Origin: Pseudomonadota bacterium
GTDB taxonomy: Bacteria > Pseudomonadota > Alphaproteobacteria > Dongiales > Dongiaceae
Length of the DNA: 64,000 bases
Assembly (NCBI GenBank): GCA_016183985.1
Contig: JACPDN010000007.1
Span: 110,645 to 174,644, forward strand
Direction: 5' to 3'
Made by a program: the position numbers and the translations under genes. Under the pieces are notes generated by a model. The model made no database searches. It saw only the letters and a program-made list of their open reading frames with translations, and had not been told where the DNA came from. Positions 26,192 to 34,618 of this stretch are shown in pieces (the stretch's first letter is position 1; each line of letters starts with the position of its first letter).

Positions 26192-26617
26192 ATGGACAAG
26201 GATCTCATCCGCACGCTCATCCGTGACGTCATCGCCGAGGAAGTGAAGGCGATGAAGGCCGGCAAATCACCGGCCGCGACGGCGGCGGCCGTGCGTGTCG
26301 CCAGCGATGCCGACCTCGCGGCCTTCGCCAAGGACGTGTTGCGCCTCGCCCAGGATCCGGCGACCCGCGCCGCGATTGAGGCTGGCCGGCATCCGTTCCA
26401 TCTTGCCGGTGCCACCCAGGCAGCAACATCGCCGCAGGCCACCACGCCCAGCGGACAGGTGCATCGTATCGACAAAGGCGTCGTTACCGAGACCGTCATC
26501 GCCAAGCTCGCCAAGGGCGTTTCACGCCTGGTGCTGGGGCCCGGCGTCAGCATCACCCCCTTGGCCCGCGACAAGGCCAAGGCGCGCAACATCAGCGTCG
26601 AAAGGATCGGGCAATGA
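26192..26617 (+). CDS. Microcompartment-associated protein with N-terminal encapsulation-like helix, function unknown
   Basis: 141 residues. ATG at 26192 is chosen because GGAAGG lies 9 bases upstream; ATG at 26183, overlapping the previous stop, would have no spacing. The first 20 residues, MDKDLIRTLIRDVIAEEVKA, form an amphipathic helix of the type used as cargo-targeting peptide. An Ala-rich helical middle and a Pro/Thr linker follow. The last 45 residues contain KGVVTETVIAKLAKG and LVLGPGVSITPLARDKAK, a block resembling the short domain found near EutQ and other microcompartment enzymes. No catalytic signature is evident. It overlaps the BMC-P gene by 4 bases, so it is a fixed part of this operon and may bridge enzyme core and shell. 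Confidence 0.7.
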   Translation: MDKDLIRTLIRDVIAEEVKAMKAGKSPAATAAAVRVASDADLAAFAKDVLRLAQDPATRAAIEAGRHPFHLAGATQAATSPQATTPSGQVHRIDKGVVTETVIAKLAKGVSRLVLGPGVSITPLARDKAKARNISVERIGQ

Positions 26618-26871
26618 TTCGCGGTCGGGTCGTAGGCCGTTATTGGGCCACCAAACGCATTGAGCACATTCCGTCGGGCGCGTTCCTCGAAGTGGAAAGT
26701 CCCGGCGGCGGTCGCATGATCGCTTTTGACGTGCTGGGCTGCGGCGAGGGTGAAGACGTCCTCATCGTCACCGGCTCCACTGCCGCCTCATGGCTCGGCG
26801 GCGGCAAGATTCCCATCGACGCCCTCATCATCGGCTCGCTCGACGAGACGACGAAACCGAAATCCAAGTAA
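26614..26871 (+). CDS. Microcompartment pentameric vertex protein (BMC-P, EutN/CcmL family)
   Basis: 85 residues, the standard size. The start MIRGRVVGRYWATKR, then AFDVLGCGEGEDVLIVTGS and a final PIDALIIGSLD, match EutN/CcmL. Pentamers cap the shell vertices and close it. ATG overlaps the previous stop (ATGA) with AAGGA 7 bases upstream. Confidence 0.93.
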   Translation: MIRGRVVGRYWATKRIEHIPSGAFLEVESPGGGRMIAFDVLGCGEGEDVLIVTGSTAASWLGGGKIPIDALIIGSLDETTKPKSK

Positions 26872-26901
26872 CCAACTCAATTCGCAAGCAAGGAGAGAAC
26901 C

Positions 26902-27183
26902 ATGTCGAACGCAATCGGAATGATCGAGACCAAGGGTTTCGTCGCGGCCCTGGCCGCGGCCGATGCCATGGTAAAGGCTGCCAATGTGACCGTGGTCGGC
27001 CGCGAGGAAGTCGGTGACGGCCTGGTCGCCGTCATCATCAATGGCGATGTCGGTGCCGTGAAGGCCGCGACCGAAGCCGGTGCCGAAGCCGCCAGCAGCG
27101 TCGGCACGCTGGTCTCGGTCCACGTCATCCCGCGCCCACATCCCGACCTCGGCAAGCATTTCTCGACCGCCAGCGGGAAGTGA
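26902..27183 (+). CDS. Microcompartment hexameric shell protein (BMC-H)
   Basis: 93 residues. [27 protein letters not shown], split as [10 protein letters not shown] and [13 protein letters not shown], then [19 protein letters not shown] and [10 protein letters not shown] are textbook BMC-H sequence. AAGGAGAG precedes the ATG; the gap from the BMC-P gene is 30 bases. It is the only BMC-H gene here, so it should be the main facet tile. Confidence 0.95.
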   Translation: MSNAIGMIETKGFVAALAAADAMVKAANVTVVGREEVGDGLVAVIINGDVGAVKAATEAGAEAASSVGTLVSVHVIPRPHPDLGKHFSTASGK

Positions 27184-27202
27184 GTGCTGTTCGATCAGTA
27201 TC

Positions 27203-27319
27203 CGTCATGCCCGCACTTGGTGCGGGCATCCAAGAGTTTCTTCAATTGTGGGCGAACTGGTGGATCCCCTGGCCCCGCCGACGCATGTCGGCATTCGCCG
27301 ACGAGGCCCGGGGATGACG
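27203..27319. repeat. MITE-like palindromic repeat inside the microcompartment operon
   Basis: About 117 bases between the BMC-H and second BMC-T genes. It begins CGTCATGCCC and ends CCGGGGATGACG, inverted ends like the repeats at 8058 and 53217. Inside are a 10-base hairpin (ATGCCCGCAC with GTGCGGGCAT, 27207-27229) and a second one around CCGACGCATGTCGG. It leaves the last gene with a weak ribosome site and may reduce its expression. Confidence 0.65.
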
Positions 27320-27335
27320 ATCAAGTGGTGAATGC

Positions 27336-27971
27336 ATGACCGAACTTCGCGTCTATCTGCTGGTGAAGGATCTCGCCCGCCAGTTTGCGGCCTATATGTC
27401 GACGCCGACACGCGCGCGCGGCTATCCGCCGATGCAGGGGGAGCACTCTCTCATCATCGAGGTAGCGCCGGCCCTTGCCATCCATCGCATCTGCGATCTG
27501 GCGCTCAAAACCGCGCCCGATATGGAGCCGGGCCTGCTCTATACCGAGCGGCAATACGGCATCCTGGAACTGCACGCCGCCGATCTCGGCCAATTGAACT
27601 TCGCCGGCAACGCGATCCTCAAAGGCATCGGTCAAAAGGCCGAGGACCAGCTGAAACCGCGGACACTTTACGCCGACATCATCGACAATGTGTCTGACCA
27701 GCACGCCATCATCCTCAACCGCACGCGCGAAGCGTCGATGCTGCTGCCGGGCAAATGCCTGCTCGTCTACGAGCTGGAGCCGGCCCTCTTCGCCTCAGTG
27801 GCCGCCAATGAGGCCGAGAAGGTGGCACCCGGCATCACCCTGGTCGACGTGCAGATGATCGGTGCCAGCGGCCGCCTGTTCATCGCCGGCACGCGGAAGG
27901 AATGCGAACGCGCCCGCGACCGGATCGATGAGGTATTGGGGAGTGTGATCGGGCGTTCTGGCAAAGGCTGA
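27336..27971 (+). CDS. Microcompartment shell protein, tandem-domain trimer (BMC-T), copy 2
   Basis: 211 residues with two BMC domains. LIIEVAPALAIHRI and ERQYGILELHAAD in the first half and EPALFASVAANEAEK plus IGASGRLFIAGTR in the second align with the copy at 25587-26186. RMM loci also carry two different tandem-type shell proteins. It is separated from the BMC-H gene by a palindromic repeat and has no good ribosome site, so its stoichiometry is probably low. Its stop lies 5 bases from that of the convergent GMC gene. Confidence 0.87.
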   Translation: MTELRVYLLVKDLARQFAAYMSTPTRARGYPPMQGEHSLIIEVAPALAIHRICDLALKTAPDMEPGLLYTERQYGILELHAADLGQLNFAGNAILKGIGQKAEDQLKPRTLYADIIDNVSDQHAIILNRTREASMLLPGKCLLVYELEPALFASVAANEAEKVAPGITLVDVQMIGASGRLFIAGTRKECERARDRIDEVLGSVIGRSGKG

Positions 27972-27976
27972 TCAGC

Positions 27977-29638
27977 CTAGCGCTGTGCGCGTTCCCAATT
28001 GGGGTGCAGCCAGACCGGCGCATCGCTCGCCGGCAAAGGTGCCCGCCCGCGGATCATGTCGCTGGCTTTTTCCGCGATCATGATGGTGGGCGCATTGGTG
28101 TTGCCGCTGACGATGCGCGGCATGATCGAGGCATCGACCACGCGCAAGCCATCGATCCCGTGGACCTTCAACTGATCGTCGACCACCGCCAGCGTCTCGG
28201 TGGCAGCACCCATCTTGCAAGTACCGACCGGGTGATAACAAGTCTCGATCGCACGCCGCACCCAGGCGTCGATCGCGTCATCCGATTGCACGTCGATGCC
28301 GGGGAACAATTCATCGCCGGCAAAAGGCGCCATGGCCTTCTGTGCCAGGATCTCGCGCGTCAGCTTCACCGAGGCACGCAGATCGGCGCGGTCGGCCGGA
28401 TCCTTCAGATAGTTGAAAAGAATCGACGGCGGCGCCTTGGGATCGTCTGAGCGGGCCTTCACATAGCCCAGGCTCTTCGGGCGCATCAGATCAATATGCA
28501 CTTGGAAGGCATGATCTGGGACTGAATCGACTGTGCCGGGAATGACCGCCAGCGGCATGAAGGTCAGCTGCAGATCCGGATGCTCGATGCCGGCGCGGCT
28601 GCGGATGAATCCGCCCGCCTCGAAATGATTGGTCGAGGCAGCACCCGTCCCATTGAGGAACCATTGCAGGCCGGTCAAATATTTCCGGATACCCTTGGTC
28701 ACCGGATAGATCGTCGCCGGCTGTTTGCAGCGATGCTGGATGACGATATCCGGGTGATCGTTGAGATTGGCACCGACCCCCGGCAAGCCATGCAGCGCCT
28801 TGACGCCGATCGATGCCAGATGATCGGGGTCGCCGATGCCGGACAGCTGCAGCAGCTGCGGCGAGTTGATGGCACCACCCGAGAGGATGATCTCGCGCGT
28901 CGCCTCGGCCGTCCGGATATCGCGCCCCACCGCATAGGCGATGCTGCGGGCGCTGGTCCCTACCAGATTGATCTTCTGCACCAGCGCGCCGGTGGCGACG
29001 GTGAGGTTCGGCCGGTTAAGCACGGGCCGCAGATAACCCTTCGCCGTCGACCAGCGGCGACCGTCACGGGTCGTCCGGTCGATGATGCCGAAGCCTTCCT
29101 GCTGATAGCCGTTGACATCCTTTGTGGCCGGATAGCCGGCCTCGACGGCGGCGTCGATGAAGGCCTGGGTCAACGGCGAACGTGCAAGATCCGGCCGAGC
29201 CACATGCAAAGGCCCGTCGCCGCCGTGATAGGTGTCGCCGCCGGTCTGATGACTTTCCGCGCGCTTGAAGTATGGCAGCAACTCCGCATAGCTCCAGCCA
29301 CGCGCCCCCGATTGCGACCAGTAGTCATAGTCGCGCGCATGACCGCGGATATAGACCATGCCATTGATCGAAGACGACCCGCCGAGCACCCGCCCGCGCG
29401 GATGTGTGAGACGCCGGTTGTCGAGATAAGGCTCCGGCTCGGCCGCATAGGACCAGTTGAAACGAGTCGAGGAGAGCAGCTGCCCCATGCCGGACGGCAT
29501 GTGGATCGCCCAGTTATTGTCCTCCGGCCCCGCTTCCAGCAGCAGCACCTTGCAGGCTTGATCCTCGGTGAGGCGGTTGGCCAGCACGCAGCCGGCCGAA
29601 CCCGCCCCGATGATGATGTAGTCGAATTGACCTGACAT
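27977..29638 (-). CDS. GMC family FAD-dependent alcohol (choline-type) dehydrogenase
   Basis: 553 residues from ATG at 29638, overlapping the Rieske gene stop by one base (TAATG). FAD-binding DYIIIGAGSAGCVLANRL at the start, LGGSSSINGMVYIRG near 90, the catalytic histidine block CYHPVGTCKMG, and a C-terminal VVDASIMPRIVSGNTNAPTI pattern mark a choline dehydrogenase-like GMC oxidoreductase. Coupled to a Rieske oxygenase, it probably oxidises an alcohol group on a quaternary amine or related osmolyte; exact substrate unknown. Confidence 0.9.
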   Translation of the reverse strand: MSGQFDYIIIGAGSAGCVLANRLTEDQACKVLLLEAGPEDNNWAIHMPSGMGQLLSSTRFNWSYAAEPEPYLDNRRLTHPRGRVLGGSSSINGMVYIRGHARDYDYWSQSGARGWSYAELLPYFKRAESHQTGGDTYHGGDGPLHVARPDLARSPLTQAFIDAAVEAGYPATKDVNGYQQEGFGIIDRTTRDGRRWSTAKGYLRPVLNRPNLTVATGALVQKINLVGTSARSIAYAVGRDIRTAEATREIILSGGAINSPQLLQLSGIGDPDHLASIGVKALHGLPGVGANLNDHPDIVIQHRCKQPATIYPVTKGIRKYLTGLQWFLNGTGAASTNHFEAGGFIRSRAGIEHPDLQLTFMPLAVIPGTVDSVPDHAFQVHIDLMRPKSLGYVKARSDDPKAPPSILFNYLKDPADRADLRASVKLTREILAQKAMAPFAGDELFPGIDVQSDDAIDAWVRRAIETCYHPVGTCKMGAATETLAVVDDQLKVHGIDGLRVVDASIMPRIVSGNTNAPTIMIAEKASDMIRGRAPLPASDAPVWLHPNWERAQR

Positions 29639-30774
29639 TATGCGCGAATGGCCTGGTAGCAGAGCTTGTGGAAGTGATGCACCAGATGCTCGCTCTGATT
29701 GGGGTGCTCGGTGTCGATGATATAGCGCCCCTGGACATAGCCCTGCGAATGCAGGCCCTTCTGGTTGCTGACATTGAGCGCGATATCTTCCGGCCCCAAT
29801 TCCTGGTTCATCCAGGCGATCGCCGCCGTGGTGAGTGCCGGCGTCTCGCGCCCGATCGGTGCGTAATAGCCAAAGCGCAGCAACGATTTTTCCGGCTCCA
29901 GCGGGATCATCACGAAGGTGCCGATCATGTCGGTGAAGGGGAAGCAATAGAAGGTCGTGTTCGGCCACAGGCCGATATTGAAGAACCAATCTGTCTGCCA
30001 GGTGGCGCCCTCGATCGGCAGACCATAGGCCTTTTTGGCGCCGGCATTGGGCGGCGCCATATAGGTCCACCATTCGCCATGGGGCGTCAGTCGGTATTGG
30101 CTGAAATCAATGAGCGAGGCCAGATGCTTGTGCACCGGGCCGGAGAGATCGAAGTGATAGCCCTCGATCGAGTTCTCCTGGATGACTTTCCAGTTGGCGG
30201 CGACGACGACGTCCACTTCCTCGACCAGGCGCACATTGTCGAGATCGGGCAGAAAGCGCCGCATTTCGGCTTCCGCCCCCGGCGCTATCTCGGCGACCGG
30301 CTTGGCGTCATTGTCGAGCGTCACATAGACGAAGCCGGCGAATATCTCGAGCCGCACGGGCTTCAGCCCGTAAAGCGTCTTGTCGAAATCCTTGAGGCAT
30401 TCGGTGCGCGGTGCCGAGCGCAAGGCGCCATCCGGACCATAGCACCAGGAGTGATAGCCGCAACGCAGCACCGCCGGGATCTTGCCGCGCCGCTCGTTCA
30501 GCAGGCGGTTGCCGCGATGGCGACAGGCATTGTGGAAGGCGCGGATCTGCCCGTCCTTATGCGACATGACGAGCACGCTCTGCTCGAAGATATCCTGCAC
30601 GATATAGGAGCCCGGCTCCTTGAACTCGTTCACATGGCCGACGACATGCCAGCACTTCATGAAGATGTCCTGCTTCTCATCCTCGAAGACCTGCGCATCG
30701 TAAAAATACGCAGCTGGCATGGAATGACCCGTGGTCGGGTCGCTGTGATCCCACGGCATCACTTGGCTCGGCAT
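29638..30774 (-). CDS. Rieske non-haem iron oxygenase, alpha subunit
   Basis: 378 residues from ATG at 30774 (AGGGAG 8 bases upstream; a TTG at 30795 is rejected). The Rieske centre is CRHRG then CGYHSW about 20 residues on, near 80-105. The mononuclear iron site is in NWKVIQENSIEGYHF followed by PVHKHL around 195-220. The family includes choline/glycine-betaine, carnitine and stachydrine oxygenases as well as aromatic ring hydroxylases. A GMC choline-type dehydrogenase in the same operon and a GlxA/GbdR-type regulator point to a quaternary amine substrate (inference). The reductase component is not in the window. Confidence 0.9.
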   Translation of the reverse strand: MPSQVMPWDHSDPTTGHSMPAAYFYDAQVFEDEKQDIFMKCWHVVGHVNEFKEPGSYIVQDIFEQSVLVMSHKDGQIRAFHNACRHRGNRLLNERRGKIPAVLRCGYHSWCYGPDGALRSAPRTECLKDFDKTLYGLKPVRLEIFAGFVYVTLDNDAKPVAEIAPGAEAEMRRFLPDLDNVRLVEEVDVVVAANWKVIQENSIEGYHFDLSGPVHKHLASLIDFSQYRLTPHGEWWTYMAPPNAGAKKAYGLPIEGATWQTDWFFNIGLWPNTTFYCFPFTDMIGTFVMIPLEPEKSLLRFGYYAPIGRETPALTTAAIAWMNQELGPEDIALNVSNQKGLHSQGYVQGRYIIDTEHPNQSEHLVHHFHKLCYQAIRA

Positions 30775-30880
30775 CGAAGAACTCCCTGGCGTCAAAACGT
30801 GATGCCTGATGGTGCTGATCCTGGCGCTCTCCGGTCAGATAGAAACGGTCGCGTCATTGTCGTTTTCTTGATCACGTCGC

Positions 30881-30909
30881 ATCAAATTAACCGATTGATT
30901 TAATTTGAT
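30881..30909. promoter_or_regulatory. Inverted-repeat operator between Rieske operon and GlxA-type regulator
   Basis: ATCAAATTAA and TTAATTTGAT form a perfect 10-base inverted repeat around a 9-base spacer. It is AT-rich in a GC-rich window and central to the 269-base divergent gap (30775-31043). It is a likely site for the adjacent regulator or another dimeric repressor. Confidence 0.6.
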
Positions 30910-31043
30910 CTTATGTAGCATGTGGGCTAGTTCACCTCGGCATGCCTTACAAAAATTGATAATTTCAGCCGCATGACGTCCATTTTTAGCTGGCTGTAGA
31001 CCCTTTGTTGAGTTCGAATAATTCCAACAAGGGAGCCAAAGCT

Positions 31044-32039
31044 TTGAATACCAGCCCACATCATATCGCCTTCGTGGTGCTTCCCGAGTTCTCGCATATG
31101 GGCCTGGCGTTGGCGATCGAACCGCTCTTCGTCGCCAATTGGCTGGCGCAGAAACAGCTCTTTCGCTGGACGACGCTGTCGCTCGATGGCTTGTCGGTGC
31201 GGACGAGCAGCGGCCAGCACCTGCCGGTCGACGGTGCCCTGGGCGAGACCGGCGGTTTCCAGACAGTCATCGTGACCGCCAGCTTCGAAGCCAAGATTCA
31301 TGCAGGCGATCAGCGGTTGCTCAACTGGCTGCGCAAGATGGCGCGGTTCGGTGCCACGATCGGCGCCATCGAAACGGGGAGCGAAATTCTGGCGGCGGCA
31401 CGCCTGCTCGACGATCAGACGGCCGCCGTGCATTGGGACAATCTCGATGGCTTCAGCGAACGCTATCCGACCGTCGACGCAACTGCGCAGCTTTACACCA
31501 TCACACGCGACCGCATGACCTGTGCGGGTGCCACGGCGACGCTCGACATGATGCTGCGCTGGGTCGGCGAAACTGTGGATACCGATCTCGCCGCCGAAGT
31601 GGCGCAGCATTTCCTGATGCCGCGCCTGCGCCCACCGAGCGAGGGCCAGAACGAGCCGTTGCAGGATTCCCATGCCGCCGCCAACCAGAAAGTGGAAGCG
31701 ACCTTGAAGATCATGCAGGAAACGCTGGAGGAACCGCTCTCCTGCCGCGAGATCGCCGACCGCATCGACCTGTCGCAACGCCAATTGCAGCGGCATTTCC
31801 AGCGGCATCTCGGCGTCAGCATCGCAAGACAATATCTCTCCTATCGCCTCGCCAAGGCGCATAAGCTGCTGCAGCAGACGGAATTGCCGGTGACCGAGAT
31901 TGCCGTCACCTGCGGCTTCGGCTCGCTGGAGAGTTTCTCGCGCACCTATCGGCGCTATTTCGGCTTGAGCCCCAGTTCCGACCGCCAGCAGACGACGACC
32001 GCCCCGGTCTTTCGCCAGCGCATGCTCAGCCGCGGCTAG
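31044..32039 (+). CDS. GlxA family AraC-type regulator (DJ-1/PfpI domain plus AraC HTH)
   Basis: 331 residues from TTG at 31044, chosen because GGGAG lies 8 bases upstream and no ATG is available; a TTG at 31005 has no ribosome site. Residues 1-185 form a DJ-1/PfpI-like domain (HHIAFVVLPEFSHMG at the start, GATIGAIETGSEILAAA near 110) and the last 100 the AraC DNA-binding domain (LSCREIADRIDLSQRQLQR, EIAVTCGFGSLESFSRTYRRY). Relatives such as GbdR and CdhR activate betaine and carnitine catabolism. Divergent from the Rieske/GMC operon, its probable target. Its stop shares CTAG with the convergent permease gene. Confidence 0.88.
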   Translation: MNTSPHHIAFVVLPEFSHMGLALAIEPLFVANWLAQKQLFRWTTLSLDGLSVRTSSGQHLPVDGALGETGGFQTVIVTASFEAKIHAGDQRLLNWLRKMARFGATIGAIETGSEILAAARLLDDQTAAVHWDNLDGFSERYPTVDATAQLYTITRDRMTCAGATATLDMMLRWVGETVDTDLAAEVAQHFLMPRLRPPSEGQNEPLQDSHAAANQKVEATLKIMQETLEEPLSCREIADRIDLSQRQLQRHFQRHLGVSIARQYLSYRLAKAHKLLQQTELPVTEIAVTCGFGSLESFSRTYRRYFGLSPSSDRQQTTTAPVFRQRMLSRG

Positions 32040-33019
32040 GCCTTCGCGCGGAGCTTTTGCACCAGCGCCTGCAGACTGCCGAGGACACCCTTCGGCAGCA
32101 GGATGACGAAGCCGGCGAGCAACAGACCTAAGCCGATATCGCGCCAATCGCCGAATTCGCGCATCGCCTCATCGGCGCCCATCAGCAGCAGGGCACCGAG
32201 CAGCGGTCCCCACAGCGTCCCCATGCCGCCCACCACGATCATGGAGAGCAGAAACAGCAGGGTCGAGAAAGAGAACGCCGTGGGACCGACCGCCGCAAAA
32301 TGGACCGCGTAGAACGAGCCCGCCAATCCGGTGAAGAATGCGGAGAGGGCAAAGACCCAGAGCTGATACTTGAACCGGCTGACGCCGCGCGCCATGGCGC
32401 AGCCCGGATTGTCGCGCAGCGCCTGGAAGGCAAGCCCCATCGGCCCGCGAATGATGGCGATCGAGAACGCCGCTGCCAGCGCCAGCAGGCCCAACCCTAC
32501 ATAATAATCGGCGATATACCATTTCGAACCGAAGAGATCGCGAAACCCCAGATCGCCGAACCGCGTGAATCCGCGCACGCCACCGAACAACGGCATGCAG
32601 CCGGATGGCGGATTGGTGAAGCATTCGGTATCGTTGACGATGAGCAGATAGAGCACCTGAGCCACCGCCAATGTCAGCAGCGCGACATAGGGGCCTTTGA
32701 GGCGCAGGCAGGCGAGGCCAACCAAGGTGCTCACCACAACGGTCAGCAGCGCCGCCAAGGGCATGGCGAGGACCATCGGCATCTGGAAGTAGTAACCGAA
32801 CATCGCCGTCGCATAGGCACCGACGGCAAACAGCGCCATCTGGGCCAGCGAGAAAATGCCGCCCACACCCAACACCAGGTTCCATTGCAGGACGACGATG
32901 CCCCAGATGAAGAACAAGGTCGCTTGCGTCACGAAGTAACGCATGCCGATGAACAGCGGCAACGTCGCACACAGCGCGATCAGCACCAGACCGACGATAA
33001 AATCGCGACGCATGCTCAT
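32036..33019 (-). CDS. Branched-chain amino acid type ABC permease, LivM-like
   Basis: 327 residues, nine or more hydrophobic segments, and GLACLRLKGPYVALLTLAVAQ plus LAFQALRDNPGCAMARG typical of LivM. ATG at 33019 overlaps the LivH stop by one base. Last gene of the amidohydrolase-led importer operon. It ends in a 4-base convergent overlap with the GlxA-type regulator gene. Confidence 0.92.
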   Translation of the reverse strand: MSMRRDFIVGLVLIALCATLPLFIGMRYFVTQATLFFIWGIVVLQWNLVLGVGGIFSLAQMALFAVGAYATAMFGYYFQMPMVLAMPLAALLTVVVSTLVGLACLRLKGPYVALLTLAVAQVLYLLIVNDTECFTNPPSGCMPLFGGVRGFTRFGDLGFRDLFGSKWYIADYYVGLGLLALAAAFSIAIIRGPMGLAFQALRDNPGCAMARGVSRFKYQLWVFALSAFFTGLAGSFYAVHFAAVGPTAFSFSTLLFLLSMIVVGGMGTLWGPLLGALLLMGADEAMREFGDWRDIGLGLLLAGFVILLPKGVLGSLQALVQKLRAKA

Positions 33020-33897
33020 TAGAGGCGCACCACCTGGCGGCGACCGAACAGGCCATAGGGCCGCCAGATCAGCACCGCGATCACCAGCAGCAGCAGGATG
33101 GCAAAGCTGTAGCGCACGCCGAGGACATAGGCGGCAAGAGCCTCGAGGATGCCGAGCACGATGGCGGCACCGACGGCGCCGTAGACATTGCCCAAGCCAG
33201 CCACGACACAGATGATGAAGGCTTTCAACATCGGGTCGCCGCCCATATTGGGAAGAAGACTGGAGAGCGAGCTCACCATCACGCCGGAAATGGCCGCGAG
33301 CGCCCCTGAGAGCGCCAAGACCTGTGCATAGACGATGCCGACGCGGACCCCCATCAACTGTGCCGCTTCCCGGTTCTGCGCCGTGGCCCGGATCGCGCGC
33401 CCCAGGCGCGTTCTCTGCAGGAGATAGGCGAGGGCCGCCATGAGTGCCAGCGCCACACCCAGGATCAGCAGGTTCTGATTGGGGATATGCACCGTGCCGA
33501 TAACGACGGCGCCCGAGAGATTCAAAGGCTGCGGCGTCGGCTGCGGTCCGAACAGGCGCAGGATGACGTTCTCGATAATGGCGCCGATGCCGATCGTAGC
33601 GATGAAAATCTGCGTTTCGAAATTGGCCGATTTCAGCATCGGCTGTGCCGCGACGTAATAGATGCCAAGCCCGACCACGCCGCAGACCAGCATGGCGGCG
33701 GCAAGCCCCAAGGCCGGGTGCAGCCCCAGATGGCTCATCGCGAAATAGCAGACATAGCCGCCCAGCGCCAACAGCGCGCCATGGGACATATTGAGCATGT
33801 TGAGCGAGCCATAGACCAGCGCCAGGCCGATCGTCGAAATGGCATACATCGCCCCCATGGTGAGGCCGGAAGCAAGGATCTGGATAACGACATCCAT
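33019..33897 (-). CDS. Branched-chain amino acid type ABC permease, LivH-like
   Basis: 292 residues, about eight membrane helices, start ILASGLTMGAMYAISTIGLALVYG (ILASGLTMGAMYAISTIG) and RTRLGRAIRATAQNREAAQLMGV, the LivH cytoplasmic loop. It lies 7 bases after the LivF stop. It forms the membrane channel with LivM. Confidence 0.92.
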   Translation of the reverse strand: MDVVIQILASGLTMGAMYAISTIGLALVYGSLNMLNMSHGALLALGGYVCYFAMSHLGLHPALGLAAAMLVCGVVGLGIYYVAAQPMLKSANFETQIFIATIGIGAIIENVILRLFGPQPTPQPLNLSGAVVIGTVHIPNQNLLILGVALALMAALAYLLQRTRLGRAIRATAQNREAAQLMGVRVGIVYAQVLALSGALAAISGVMVSSLSSLLPNMGGDPMLKAFIICVVAGLGNVYGAVGAAIVLGILEALAAYVLGVRYSFAILLLLVIAVLIWRPYGLFGRRQVVRL

Positions 33898-33904
33898 GGG
33901 GCGC

Positions 33905-34618
33905 TCAGGCTCCGAGATAGGTTTCGAGGATTTCGGGCCGCGCCATCAATTCAGGCCCGGCACCCGACCAGACCAGTTCACCGTTATCGAGGAGCGCGAT
34001 CAGCGCCGCCTTGTCGGCGACACGCGCGGCGTTCTCTTCCACCACCAAAATGGACTGCCCCGCGGCGGCAAGTTCGGACACCACGTCATAGATCTGGTCG
34101 ATGACGATGGGGGCAAGGCCCAGCGACGGCTCATCGAGCATCAGCAACCGCCCGCCGGCCATCAACCCGCGCCCGATCCCCACCATGCGCCGCTCGCCGC
34201 CGGAGAGCGTGCTGGCGATCTGTGCCCGGCGATCCTTGAGCTTGGGCAGCAGCGCAAAGACCTGCTCCAGCCGACGCGGTGCCTCCGCGGCAGCTGCCGG
34301 CAGATAAGCGCCCATCTGCAAATTCTCGAGCACGGTCATTTCCGGAAACAGCATGTCGCCTTGCGGCACATGCACGATCCCGGCGTCGACGACCTCATCC
34401 GGCCGCAAGCCGCCGATTGATAGCCCGCCCAGCGAAATGCTGCCCGATCGCAGCGGCATCAATCCCGAAATCGCCCGCAGCAAGGTTGTCTTGCCGTGAC
34501 CATTGGGGCCGATGATCGCGGTGAGGCCACCCTCCGCGATCTCCAACGATACACCGTGAAGCACGTTCTGCGCGCCATAGCCGGTGGTGATGTTCTCGAG
34601 GCTGAGAAGCGCACTCAT
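33905..34618 (-). CDS. Liv-type ABC ATPase, LivF-like
   Basis: 237 residues, the usual LivF size. Walker A GPNGHGKTT, signature LSGGERRMVGIGRGL, Walker B LMLDEPSLGLAP. ATG at 34618 overlaps the LivG stop (ATGA). With a canonical signature it may carry the competent half of the ATPase pair (see the LivG entry). Confidence 0.93.
   Translation of the reverse strand: MSALLSLENITTGYGAQNVLHGVSLEIAEGGLTAIIGPNGHGKTTLLRAISGLMPLRSGSISLGGLSIGGLRPDEVVDAGIVHVPQGDMLFPEMTVLENLQMGAYLPAAAAEAPRRLEQVFALLPKLKDRRAQIASTLSGGERRMVGIGRGLMAGGRLLMLDEPSLGLAPIVIDQIYDVVSELAAAGQSILVVEENAARVADKAALIALLDNGELVWSGAGPELMARPEILETYLGA

Noticed and set aside
31005..31043. TTG at 31005 as start of the GlxA-type regulator
   Set aside because: No ribosome site; the TTG at 31044 has GGGAG at the right distance and gives the expected start of the DJ-1-like domain.
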